NCBI GenBank assembly: GCA_032718475.1
Contig: JAUCBJ010008425.1
Span: 1-29,428 of the forward strand
Direction: 5' to 3'
Length of the DNA stretch: 29,428 nucleotides
Source of the DNA: Nemertoderma westbladi
Lineage: Eukaryota > Xenacoelomorpha > Nemertodermatida > Nemertodermatidae
This document shows, one piece after another, positions 10,224 to 18,642 of the stretch; position 1 is the first letter of the stretch, and the number at the start of each line of letters is the position of its first letter. The notes under the pieces are model-generated. The model was given only the letters and a program-made list of their open reading frames with translations. It was not told the DNA's origin and did no database searches. Made by a program: the position numbers and the translations under genes.

Positions 10224-10467
10224 CTCCTCGATCAATTCATCGCAGGCTTCGGCGACAAAGAGGTGACCGAGCAACTCCTCCGCCTGCCTCCAGACAGCTA
10301 TATCACGGATGCCCTCCGCCTCGCGCAGACTGTCTGGACTGCCCGCAAGGACGCCGCCTCCATGTCGTGGAGCGGGGTACCCGCAACCGCTCCCACGGCG
10401 CCCTCGGCTGCCAGGGCGACGGCGCAACAGCAGCCGCCGGCCCGGGCCCCGCCGCGATCAACCACCC
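10224..10467 (+). pseudogene. gag: gypsy gag, C-terminal fragment
   Basis: Open from the junction at 10224. The first residues read LLDQFIAGF, followed by KEVTEQLLRLP and ALRLAQ, the conserved end of gypsy capsid. The frame then becomes Ala/Pro/Thr-rich. A frameshift near 10460 moves the product into the next frame, where the zinc knuckles lie. The N-terminal part of gag is absent. In an intact element this would be the structural capsid protein of the cytoplasmic particle. Confidence 0.8.
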
Positions 10468-10640
10468 ACACGCTGCCCACAGTGCGGGTTCCCCCCACAT
10501 AACGCGGGAGCCCGTTGCCCCGGCGCCGATGCCCGCTGTCGCCACTGCAACACAGTCGGGCACTACTATCGGATGTGCCCCCGCCGCCCCCAGACCAATG
10601 CAGCCGACGGGCCCGCCACCGATTACGACGACGATCTGGT
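10468..10640 (+). pseudogene. gag: gypsy gag zinc-knuckle segment
   Basis: In this frame the region 10474-10578 encodes a Cys/His cluster: CPQCG, then a CP, then CRHCNTVGHYYRMC, a full C-x2-C-x4-H-x4-C knuckle preceded by a CxxC pair. This arrangement is common in invertebrate gypsy gags and binds the element RNA. A further frame change near 10640 leads to the protease frame. Confidence 0.8.
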
Positions 10641-11060
10641 CAATCCTCGCCGGTCCCGAACTTTACGACGCCCCCACCGTCTCCTCCATTGAACAGTTGG
10701 AGTCCCTCGAGACGGTGACACTGGGATTCTAGGTCACTAAGAACCCCAGTTTCGGAATCACCGAACTCCAGTTCCTCCCAGATTCCGGTGCCAACATTAC
10801 GGCGATTCCCTTTCAGATCTACTCAGCCTTCGGGGGGAAAGTCGAGAACCTCCGGAACTCCAACCCGCCGCCCCAACCACCTAAACTTGCCAACGGTAGT
10901 CGAGCGGGTTGGGTTTTTAAGGGAGTATTCGGCGCCACCATCCAGTGCCATGCATTGCACACTGCCTGCACCACGGATGTCTGGGTCCTGGATGGCCTCC
11001 ACCAACCACTGCTACCCAGGAAGGCCTGCTTCACCCTCGGGATCCTGTGGAGCCCCATCC
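10641..11060 (+). pseudogene. pol: gypsy aspartic protease with in-frame TAG
   Basis: The frame leading in reads LYDAPTVSSIEQLESL and meets TAG at 10730-10732. It then continues in the same frame to the active-site motif PDSGANITAIP (DSGA codons 10781-10792). The segment ends with a conserved-looking LDGLHQPLLPRKACFTLG. The protease would cleave Gag-Pol. The TAG is more likely a nonsense mutation than programmed readthrough, since frameshifts surround it. The catalytic Asp-Ser-Gly is intact. Confidence 0.82.
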
Positions 11061-11277
11061 TCCGGGGTGGGCGGGGGCCACCAGACGCCCCCACTAGGCA
11101 GTGTGCGAACCAGCTACTGGCCATGCCACCGCCCACGCCACCGACCACGCCACCAGCACAACCACCGCCAACCCCACCAACACCGATACCAATGCCAACA
11201 CTGCCACCCAACGCGACCCAGATCTGGGAAACCCTGGTTACCCAGTACCCCCCCCCCCCCCTCTCTGGGAACTGTAG
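11061..11277 (+). other. Pro/Thr-rich linker and 14-C run between protease and RT
   Basis: The protease frame continues into a Pro/Thr-rich low-complexity stretch (about 11128-11215, ACCACC-type repeats). A run of 14 C at 11248-11261 follows. The RT frame opens after a TAG at 11275, so the protease-to-RT frame change sits at the C run. Confidence 0.6.
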
Positions 11278-13128
11278 GGTTATGGCCAGGGGGATATAAC
11301 CATAAAACTGCTCCCGGACGCCAAACCATCGTTCCAGTACTCCAACCGCCCCATACCGGCCAACCTGGAGGATGCATTCGACAGGGAGCTCAGCGACCAG
11401 GTTGCCATGGGGATCCTCGAGCCCGCGGACGATGCCAACAGTCCTAATGCGTGGCTCAGCCTCATGGTCATTACTAGGAAGAAGAGCGACCCCAACTCCG
11501 TCCAGATTACTGTCGACCTCCGGGAGTTGAACCGCCACACCATCCGACCCGCCTACTTTTCCCCGGACCCGTTCCAGGTCGTCTCCCGCATCCCCACATC
11601 GGCCCGCTACTTCTCCGTCGTCGATGGACTCAAGGGGTTCCACCAGGTCGGCCTCGATCGGAACAGCCGGGAGCTCACCACGTTCGCCACTCCGCGGGGA
11701 CGGTTCCGGTACCGCCGAATGCCCATGGTGTGGCACGGCAGTTCGGACGTCTTCAACACCCGGATGGCCAAGGCCCTCCAGGGCATCCCCAACATTGGCC
11801 GGATCGTCGAGGATATCCTCATCTATACCGACACCATAGAGGAGCATACGGAGGCAGTGGCGAGAGTTCTCGCCACCTGCGACACCGCCGACATCTCCAT
11901 CAACCCGAGGAAGGTTCAGTTCTGCCTTCTGGAGGTCAAGTTCGGCGGCTACATCGTCTCCCATGGCCAATTCCGGATCGACCCGGAACTCACGGACGAC
12001 CTACGGAACTTCCCGACCCCAACATGCTGGAAGGAACTCCGATCGTTCCTCGGCCTCGCCCAGCAGCTGGGAAACTCCACAGCCGAGATATCCCAACTAA
12101 TCGAACCCCTCCGGAGCCTGAACTCTAACTATAACAGCTGGTTGTGGCTGCCCCAACACAACCAGGCATTCGAGGCGACTCGGTCCGCCCTGTCCAGCCC
12201 CCACTACCTGTCTGGGTTCCACCCCGACCGACGGACGGAACTCCTCACCAACGCCTCCCGGCTCCATGGACTCGGTTTCCTCCTCCGACAGCGTGACCCC
12301 GACTCCAACCGTTGGCTCACCGTCCAGTGCGGCTCCCATACCCTCGCCAAATACGAGGCCAACTGGTCCGGTATGGCAGAACTGGAGGCCCTCGGCACTG
12401 CGTGGGCGGCCCACAAGTGCCGTTATTTCCTCGACGGACTGCAGCACTTCGAACTGGTGACCGACAGCAGTCCGTTGATTCCTGTACTAAACGATCGCAG
12501 CCTCGACCAGGTCACCAACGACCGCCTGCTGAAACTGAAGACTGCCTTGGCGCCGTTTAATTTCACCGCTCGGCACCTACGCGGCACCAAGCACCTCGTG
12601 GCTGACGCGTTCTCCCGCGCCCCCTGCCACCCACCAGAGCCCTCCGACCTACTACTCACTCCAGAGGACGACGCCAACTGGGAGTTCATCGTCAACGCGG
12701 CTGCGGGAGAAATACAACCCGTCGAATCCCGGGACGCCCGTCTCGAACAGGTCTGCCAGGTCGGCCAGCTAGATCCCGTCTACCGCGCCCTGCTCACCAC
12801 CATTGACGAGGGCTGGCCGACCTCCAAACACCAGATTACCGACGACCAACTCCGACCTTACTTCGCTCACCGCGCTGACCTGATGGCCCACAATGGCCTC
12901 ATCCTCCGCGGGCCCCAATTATACATCCCCATGGAACTGCGACACGAGACCCTGCTGCAACTCCACGCAGCCCACCAGGGCCTTAACAAGACGCGAGAAC
13001 GCGCTAACAGGTCTGTCTGGTGGCCCTCCATCGCCCACGACATTACACAGGCGGTGGAGCAGTGCCAACCGTGTCAGGTAGTCCTCCCCTCCCATGCACC
13101 TGAGCCCCTCCAGCGCAACCCGAAGTGA
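11278..13128 (+). CDS. pol: gypsy reverse transcriptase, RNase H and integrase zinc finger
   Basis: The longest open frame of the gypsy element: open from 11278, ATG at 11407, 573 codons from there. RT occupies roughly residues 1-200 of the ATG form and is preceded by in-frame LPDAKPSFQYSNRP. FSVVDGLKGF carries the first catalytic Asp (D73). The YxDD box reads IVEDILIYT, so the first Asp of the pair is Glu (E135, GAG at 11809). RNase H follows (about 275-405). TNAS has Asn (N282, AAC at 12250) where the family has the first catalytic Asp, while the Glu near 325 and D353 remain. The integrase zinc finger has H520/H523 and C553/C556. It stops at 13128, and the integrase core continues in another frame. 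Confidence 0.93.
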   Translation, partial: GYGQGDITIKLLPDAKPSFQYSNRPIPANLEDAFDRELSDQVAMGILEPADDANSPNAWLSLMVITRKKSDPNSVQITVDLRELNRHTIRPAYFSPDPFQVVSRIPTSARYFSVVDGLKGFHQVGLDRNSRELTTFATPRGRFRYRRMPMVWHGSSDVFNTRMAKALQGIPNIGRIVEDILIYTDTIEEHTEAVARVLATCDTADISINPRKVQFCLLEVKFGGYIVSHGQFRIDPELTDDLRNFPTPTCWKELRSFLGLAQQLGNSTAEISQLIEPLRSLNSNYNSWLWLPQHNQAFEATRSALSSPHYLSGFHPDRRTELLTNASRLHGLGFLLRQRDPDSNRWLTVQCGSHTLAKYEANWSGMAELEALGTAWAAHKCRYFLDGLQHFELVTDSSPLIPVLNDRSLDQVTNDRLLKLKTALAPFNFTARHLRGTKHLVADAFSRAPCHPPEPSDLLLTPEDDANWEFIVNAAAGEIQPVESRDARLEQVCQVGQLDPVYRALLTTIDEGWPTSKHQITDDQLRPYFAHRADLMAHNGLILRGPQLYIPMELRHETLLQLHAAHQGLNKTRERANRSVWWPSIAHDITQAVEQCQPCQVVLPSHAPEPLQRNPK

Positions 13129-13676
13129 CCCGTCTGTTCCAACGGACCCACATCGACCTCTTCCAGGTCGACGCCAAAAACTACATGGCTGCCACCGACG
13201 AGTTCACTGGGTGGCCGACATTATATCGGCTAAACTCCGACACCACCTCGGTCGCCATTATCGACTGCCTCCGTAAGCTGTTCCTCGCCACCGTGGTGCC
13301 TACGGTGCTCCACCCAGATGGAGGCCCCCAACTTGTGTCAGACGCCATCAAGAACTTCCTCCATCGATGGGGCGTCACCCTCAAGCCTTCCAGCCCCCAC
13401 CTCCCACGCACAAATGGACGGGCGGAGGCCGCGGTGAAAGCCCTTAAGAAGATCATCCGGGGAGCCAACCACGACTCAGATGCCATCGCCCAGGGGATAC
13501 TCGCGTTCCAGAATACCCCCCGCTATGGAGGCCGGTCCCCCGCAGAACTCCTCTATGGCCGGAACATCCGTGAGGCCCTCCCCATGCATTTCACTGCACT
13601 CGACCCCAAATGGCGCCAAACCTTCGCTGAGCTCGCGCGCTCGCGCCAACCGCACGCTACTCCGGGCGAACTATGA
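13125..13676 (+). CDS. pol: gypsy integrase catalytic core
   Basis: Retroviral-type integrase core with the D,D(35)E triad: D11 in HIDLF, D65 in HPDGGPQ and E101 in NGRAEAAVK, 35 residues after D65. This enzyme would insert the cDNA into host DNA. The first codon is not ATG. The frame continues the preceding polyprotein after a shift at about 13121, so this is part of pol and not a separate gene. It runs out of frame near 13650, and the integrase tail continues in the next frame. The triad is intact, unlike the RT and RNase H sites. Confidence 0.88.
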   Translation: MTRLFQRTHIDLFQVDAKNYMAATDEFTGWPTLYRLNSDTTSVAIIDCLRKLFLATVVPTVLHPDGGPQLVSDAIKNFLHRWGVTLKPSSPHLPRTNGRAEAAVKALKKIIRGANHDSDAIAQGILAFQNTPRYGGRSPAELLYGRNIREALPMHFTALDPKWRQTFAELARSRQPHATPGEL

Positions 13677-14136
13677 CTGCCACACCCGACCACTCTGGGC
13701 CCTCCAAGTAGGCCACCCTTTCCTTATCCAGGACCCCCGCGATAAATGCTGGACGGGCCAGGGGACAGTAGTCGAGACCCTCCAGAACCACGATTACCTG
13801 GTACGTCAAGCCAGCGGCCGCATTGTGCGACGCAACCGGGTTTTTCTGCGGACCCGGTCGCCCACGATACCACCCTCGGGCCCACCACTACCGCCCACCC
13901 CACCACAACCACTCCAAGAAGTCACACCCAACCCACCACCACTGGCGCCATCGGCGCCACCCGTACCCACCTGGGCCGACGTCGCCGCGCCACCTCAGCC
14001 ACTGACCACCACCAGCCCCCCACGGGCACCCCAAACACCGACCCAAGCCCCACCACCCCCCGCCCCCACCAATACCCGCTCCGGTCCAACCATTCGCCCC
14101 CCACCACGATACGCCAACAGTGACTACAGTAAATAA
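13653..14136 (+). CDS. pol: gypsy integrase C-terminal domain and Pro-rich tail
   Basis: After the frame change the frame reads LLRANYDCHTRPL and LQVGHPFLIQDP, then GTVVETLQNHDYLVR, the small beta-barrel (GPY/F-like) domain of gypsy integrases. About 80 residues rich in Pro, Thr and Ala follow. The end is TRSGPTIRPPPRYAN, a typical C-terminus for these elements, and TAA is at 14134-14136. Confidence 0.8.
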
Positions 14137-14316
14137 CCCTCATAGCCTGTTCATTTTAACTTTTAGCAATATATCGTTATTTACCAGTACGTTTATTGCT
14201 AATCACCCACCCCTCCTAAGAAGGGGATATGTGTAGTATAGTGCATGGCTCTCTCCCGTGAAGTCTACATGTCTTATTCATATTGACGAACCCAAGAGGC
14301 GAAGCACAGTCAACAT
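14137..14316 (+). other. gypsy 3' untranslated region, polypurine tract and possible LTR start
   Basis: After the pol stop an AT-rich stretch leads to AAGAAGGGGA near 14219-14228, a good polypurine tract. TGTGTAGTATAGTGCATGG follows and would fit the first bases of a 3' LTR. There is no second LTR copy in the window to confirm it, and the possible LTR stops within about 85 bp where old BEL gag codons begin. Confidence 0.45.
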
Positions 14317-14546
14317 CAAAGGAGCCTGCATCCGTACCGTCGAGCGCACTGGAAATTCAAGCGACAAACCTTAAGGGGAATAACTGCAGGCAGACTCGAA
14401 GATAACCCCGTTAGTATCAAGACCTTCACTAACAAAGTAGAAAAGGCGCTGATAGTCTTAAAGACTCTAGATGCACCGTACAAACTCAATGCATCGAACA
14501 ACATCACAACCATAGCGCAGGCACTGCCGATTTGGTTAAGGAACAA
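14317..14546 (+). pseudogene. gag: old BEL gag, left fragment (DUF1759 region)
   Basis: In the frame with codons starting at 14353 the sequence reads RQTLRGITAG, NPVSIKTF, NKVEKALIVLKTLDAPY and ASNNITTIAQALP. These match residues about 190-255 of the gag-protease frame of the younger element with few changes. It is cut at LRN by the insertion at 14546. The first 30 or so bases are poorly alignable, so the true left limit is approximate. It is not expressed as a whole protein. Confidence 0.85.
14542..14546. repeat. AACAA target-site duplication, left copy
   Basis: AACAA lies immediately before the TGTGACGG end of the LTR at 14547 and again immediately after the other LTR at 24577-24581. A 5-bp duplication is usual for BEL/Pao integration. 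Removing one copy together with the element restores the gag reading frame of the host element. Confidence 0.92.
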
Positions 14547-15103
14547 TGTGACGGGATCCGGGGATCCCGACCGGTTGTTTTATTTACGCGTCCCCGCCGT
14601 GTTTGAAAAGAGTTTGTTGAGAGTTCTGGTCTTGTTGATTAATCAATATGTATAAATATAATAGATGAACAGAAAGAGAATCAAGAACTACAGAATACCG
14701 GTGATATAAATTGGTGATGGCAGCGGCGACGGTAATAAAAGTTACCGTACTGCCCTTAACTGTACTGAGTAAACTAAACTGTAAACTGAACACCAACCGG
14801 TAGTATATCACACCACGTTGGCCTTATTACTCAGCTGATGCCTTTCCTGTCCCCCCATTGGTTGGTAACCTAATTCTCGCCCTTAACTCTCTGGGAGTGT
14901 TTTCCCCCTGCTACTGTCACTCTCTCCCTCCCGGAGGTGTAACCTCTGACCCCCTTTGTGTGAGGCCCTTTGGGGTTTGTCGTCCCCGTTTATTGGGGGT
15001 GATACGAGGTTGGTTGGCAATCAACCTCGTACTCCCCAATATTGCTTAAAGGCCCTGCTTGGCCAACTTTATGGGGTGGTTGGCGGAATTGAATTCGCTA
15101 ACA
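14547..15103 (-). repeat. 3' LTR of the younger BEL element
   Basis: 557 bp. On the - strand it starts TGTTAGCGAATTC and ends CCCGTCACA. It carries a near-perfect palindrome CGGGATCC-GG-GGATCCCG at 14552-14569. A long stem (TACGAGGTTG at 15003-15012 with 15022-15031) is also present. Confidence 0.95.
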
Positions 15104-15113
15104 CTCCCCCCCC
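15104..15113 (-). promoter_or_regulatory. polypurine tract of the younger BEL element
   Basis: The - strand reads GGGGGGGGAG directly before the TGTTAG of the 3' LTR. This is the expected place and composition for the plus-strand primer of reverse transcription. Confidence 0.75.
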
Positions 15114-15300
15114 ATGCTATCTTCCCGGTGAGAAGATAGCATCCACCTCTAGTGCGCTACAATTCCGCTGGAGCCCGATCTACTATCGGGTGTGGGGTGG
15201 AGTCATTTTCTTGGAGTCGGCTTTCCAGGCCGCTCCCTCTGGGTATGATATTTGTTACCCTCTCTTGGTGCAACTTCGGCTATGTTGCACCAAGACATCT
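15114..15300 (-). other. array of stem-loops in the BEL 3' UTR
   Basis: Three strong inverted repeats follow one another: ATGCTATCTTC with a 7-base loop (15114-15142), CCCGAT with a 5-base loop (15174-15190), and CTTGGTGCAAC with a 9-base loop (15264-15294). All stems are perfect. The region is non-coding between the pol end and the 3' LTR, so an RNA role such as packaging, export or 3'-end function is possible but inferred. Confidence 0.65.
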
Positions 15301-16176
15301 GGTGTCTCAGTGTCGGGCCGATTGTGCGTCTTCTCTCACACAATTTTTGTTTCCCCAACACTCTCACCACTCTAACTCCGCTCTAAGCCTTACTCCAACT
15401 TCTCAACCGCTCTAACTCTTACTCCTCCCCCCCACACTTGAATTGCACTCCTCTCACTGTCCCTCATCCTGTCAAAAACCTCCTCTCCATTCTCCCCCCC
15501 CGATTCCCATTCTCGCATTCGTCCCTTACACACTTATCGGGCCCCACACATGAGCGCTCATGTCAGTGGGAGCCGTCCAAGTCCCATCCTGTTGCCCTAG
15601 TCAATTAATCACCGTCCCAGTAGCTAATTGGAAAAGGTTGTGCTTGACTACGGTACATACTTTATAACATATATACGAATTACTTATATAATTATTATAT
15701 GGCTATTATTATCATATATTATATTATATGCTCGTCTACATAACGCGCTTCATTCTCTCTTGGCCTTTCTCGCCTGGCGACTTCTTCCAGTCGCTTCTCC
15801 TCAAATCTATCAGCTTCCAACTTCTCCCACGTGATATGTGTATCCACCTCCCTGTCTACTAGATGCCGGCTGTTCTATTTACACCGACTCGCCCTTCAGC
15901 CCCGGGTGGTCTACCAGACCTTCGAAGGCCACCTTAAAGGCTTTTCTATAGTTCGGAGGTGATCCTAATATTCTTAATTTTGTTTTAATTTTGTTTTATC
16001 CCTATTTGCCCCTGTTCTGTGCTATTACCTTATCTACCTTTCTGGCTACTACTTCTACGGTATATTGTGCTCTCTAGTCTCTTACTGCTAATTCTACTAA
16101 CTCCACTAGCTCTATTTCTACTAACTCTTACTATATACTATATTTATACATATCCTCCTACCACTAATTCTTACTA
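15301..16176 (-). other. non-coding 3' UTR of the younger BEL element
   Basis: Pyrimidine-rich on the + strand, with an AT-only patch at about 15680-15730. Short + strand frames here have no family features. No gene is seen. Confidence 0.6.
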
Positions 16177-16575
16177 CTAACGGTACTATACGTACCCTCT
16201 TACTGACTCCTCTTACTCACTCTTACTAACCGGTACTACGTACCCTCTTACTAACTAACTCTCCAACTAACTCTTACTAACCGGTACTACGTACCCTCTA
16301 ACTAACTAACTCTCCAACTAACTCTTACTAACCGGTACTACGTACCCTCTTACTAACTAACTCTCCAACTAACTCTAACTAATGGTACTACGTACCCTCT
16401 TACTAACTAACTTCTCTAACTAACGGTACTGCGTACCCTCTTACTAACTAACTAACCTCTCTAACTAACGGTACTACGTACCCTCTTACTAACTAACTAA
16501 CTATCTAACAGACGGTACTATGTACCCTCTTACTACTAAATCTTACTAACTAACTAACGGTACTATGTACCCTCT
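16177..16575 (-). repeat. nine-unit tandem repeat with palindromic core
   Basis: GGTAC starts at 16182, 16232, 16283, 16334, 16384, 16425, 16470, 16514 and 16559. Steps are 50-51 bp first and 41-45 bp later. Each unit has GGTACTACGTACC or a close variant (arms GGTAC/GTACC) followed by CTCTTACTAACTAACT-like sequence. Confidence 0.88.
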
Positions 16576-16776
16576 CTAACTACCCTCTCTTACTAACTTC
16601 TATCTGCCTACTTACTCACTAGGTACTACTACGTACTACTACTTTCTCTTTATTTATTTATTTTTTTTTTTACATTTTGTTTGTGGGAAGGGCGTCTCGC
16701 CCTCAATCCCACCCCCCTCAGTCCAACATTTGGACGGCTAAACTCTACTCGACTAAGGTGCGCCCTCTAGCAGGCA

Positions 16777-17690
16777 TCACTTTCCTACAGCCCTCCTGTA
16801 GGTCTTCCTATCTTTCGCTCCTATCTTACCACCTATCTGCACTTCTACCGATCGGATTCTTCCGTCCTCATCGGGGTAAGTGCCCACAACTCTCGCCAAT
16901 CGCCATTGGTTGTTGATGATGGTATCGTCTGTGACGATCACCAGATCACCCTCCTTCAACTCCCTATTCGTATTTCTCCACTTGCTTCTCCTATGAAGCG
17001 TGGGTAGATATTACTCGACCCACCTCCTCCAGTACTCCGCGCTTATCGCCTTAGCGACTTTCCAACTCTGTCGGGAGTGTATATCGTCTGGGTCTACACC
17101 CTGCATGTCGATGGTCGCTGGCCTCTCCATTAGAGAGTGACTGGGTGTCAGCACATCTAATGACTCTGGGTCATCATTTTCTGGATATAGCGGTCTGCTA
17201 TTAATGATACCCTCGCACTTCGCTAGTACCGTCCTCAGTACTCTTCGGTTACCATGTGGATGTTCATCAATTTCGTCATTAGACGCTTTGAACTACCCAC
17301 GAGTCTCTCGACGCATCCTAGAGTATGTGGAGCATACGGCGTCCTCCTCTCCCACTTCACCTGTCGTCTTCTCATGGCTGCCCTGACTTCCTCCCCTTCC
17401 ATGATGTCCAAGGCATCTGCCAGCTCGTTCTCTGCCCCCACAAAGTTGGTTCCTTTGTCGGATTATATAACTGCGATCGTCCCACCTTTGCGGTCTCTGA
17501 ACCTTTCTAGGGCATTGATGAATGCCGATGCGGTTGCATCTTGGGCGAGTTCTATCCCTACCGCCCGCGTGTTGTTACATACGAAGATAATGCCGTAGCG
17601 GTTCTCCGTGTGTCGCATCACCTTAATCTTTATCGGCCCGAACATATCCACACCGCAGTGCGTGAATGGCGGGTCGTGCGCTCACCCTAC
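16777..17690 (-). pseudogene. pol: BEL integrase core and DUF5641 C-terminus
   Basis: Reading the - strand, DPPFTHCGVDMFGPI opens the integrase core. SDKGTNFVGAENELAD has the second Asp, and PYAPHTLGCVERLVGS has the Glu, about 49 residues later as usual for BEL. The end matches DUF5641: EGDLVIVTDD, NNQWRLARVVGTYP, DGRIRSVEVQ. Defects are TAA at 17460-17462 just before SDKG, a frameshift near 17236, TAA at 17011-17013, and no zinc finger upstream. The normal stop of pol is TGA at 16777-16779. The catalytic triad residues themselves are present. Integrase would insert element cDNA into the host genome. Confidence 0.9.
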
Positions 17691-18642
17691 TGGCCGGTAG
17701 TGTCGCCATCTCCTGTATGGCTCGCTCCTTCTTCGTTCGTCGTCCTTCTTCGTTCGTATTTTAACTCGTCTGTCTCTCGGTTCCACACTATCCCTAGTGC
17801 CTTCTGCTGGGACTCCACCCTCTTGTTCGCCATGTCCTGTCCCTTGGCTGCCGTGGGATTATCCATGGTCGACTCTGGCCTCCTGTCCTCTATGGTTTTC
17901 ATGAACTCTTGCGAGCTGGATTGGAACTTGGTTAGGTTAAACCCGGATCCTTTTAGGATGTCGCGAACCTCGCGCCCCGTATCCAGTAGTTCCTTAACCG
18001 TATTTCCAGACTCCATCCCGTCGTCTACATAGAAGCCGCGTCGAATCATATCGACGGCTTTGGCGCTATATTGATCTTCTTTCCCTTCTACTGTGTCTCT
18101 TACGGCCACAGTCGTCGTAAATGAAGACGACTTGGCTCCAATATTCTGCACCAGCATCTTGTACATCGCTATGGTCGACGGTTCCTCGTCGCCGTTGTAC
18201 CATAGGAAGCGCTGACTGTCGCTATCCTCTTCCGTTACACGGACTTGGTTGCACATGCCTTCGATGTCACAGGAGAAGGCGTGTTTCCCATTCCTGAATC
18301 TGAGCAGGACCTCAATCCCTGAGTTATAGATATTGGGACCCTCCAACAGATAATCGTTTAGGCATTTGCCGTTGGTCTTAGCCGATGCGTCAAATACCAT
18401 CCGCAGTTTACCTTTATTCGGGTCTAGAGCCACATGGAGTGGCAGGTAGTAGGTCCTGTCTGTGTTCGGTTCGTCGACCAGTGGCTCCACGGCCCATCCT
18501 TTCTCGACATACTTGCTAATCGTCTTATGGATGTACTCATTCTTTTCGGGGCTCCGTTTTAGCGTTTGCTTCAACTTGCAAAGCCTCGTGAGTACCATTC
18601 CTTTGTTGTCGGATAGCGGTAGCTTTTGGTAGTTTCTATACC
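17687..18642 (-). CDS. pol: BEL/Pao reverse transcriptase, truncated at its C-terminus
   Basis: The frame continues gag-protease after a +1 change at about 18642. An ATG in this frame at 18598 gives 303 codons. Family motifs in order, numbered from that ATG, are LRMVFDASAK (64-73), the first catalytic Asp in FSCDIEGMCNQVRV (D111), FLWYNGDE, and the catalytic box GFYVDDGMES with YVDD at 190-193. All RT catalytic residues are intact. The frame should go on through the RT thumb and RNase H. Instead, after KALGIVWN, it passes a short Arg-rich stretch at a 15-bp repeat and stops at 17687, and integrase begins at once. The deletion removes the RT end, RNase H and integrase zinc finger. Confidence 0.93.
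17726..17757. repeat. 15-bp direct repeat at the RT-integrase deletion junction
   Basis: TCCTTCTTCGTTCGT occurs at 17726-17740 and 17743-17757, exactly where RT codons give way to the integrase lead-in. Short repeats at a junction fit deletion by slippage or recombination during reverse transcription. Confidence 0.7.

Larger units (their letters stand above)
10224..14316 (+). mobile_element. Ty3/gypsy retrotransposon, 5'-truncated and decayed
   Basis: Gag tail, CCHC-type zinc knuckles, aspartic protease, RT, RNase H, integrase zinc finger, DDE integrase core and a proline-rich integrase tail occur in the order of Ty3/gypsy (Metaviridae) elements. The 5' LTR, primer-binding site and first part of gag are missing; coding sequence starts abruptly at the minisatellite edge. 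At least five frame changes, an in-frame TAG (10730) and two lost catalytic residues show it is dead. Composition is markedly C-rich on the + strand and G+C-rich overall, unlike both flanks. The 3' limit is uncertain, set where old BEL gag codons begin. Confidence 0.93.

Noticed and set aside
10819-11970. 383-codon - strand frame across gypsy
   Set aside because: It is antisense to recognised gypsy protease and RT; Gly/Val-rich composition is the complement of C-rich codons.
14858-15415. Small + strand frames in and beside the LTR
   Set aside because: They lie in the LTR and 3' UTR of the - strand BEL element, and the same peptide recurs at 24429 because the LTR is duplicated.
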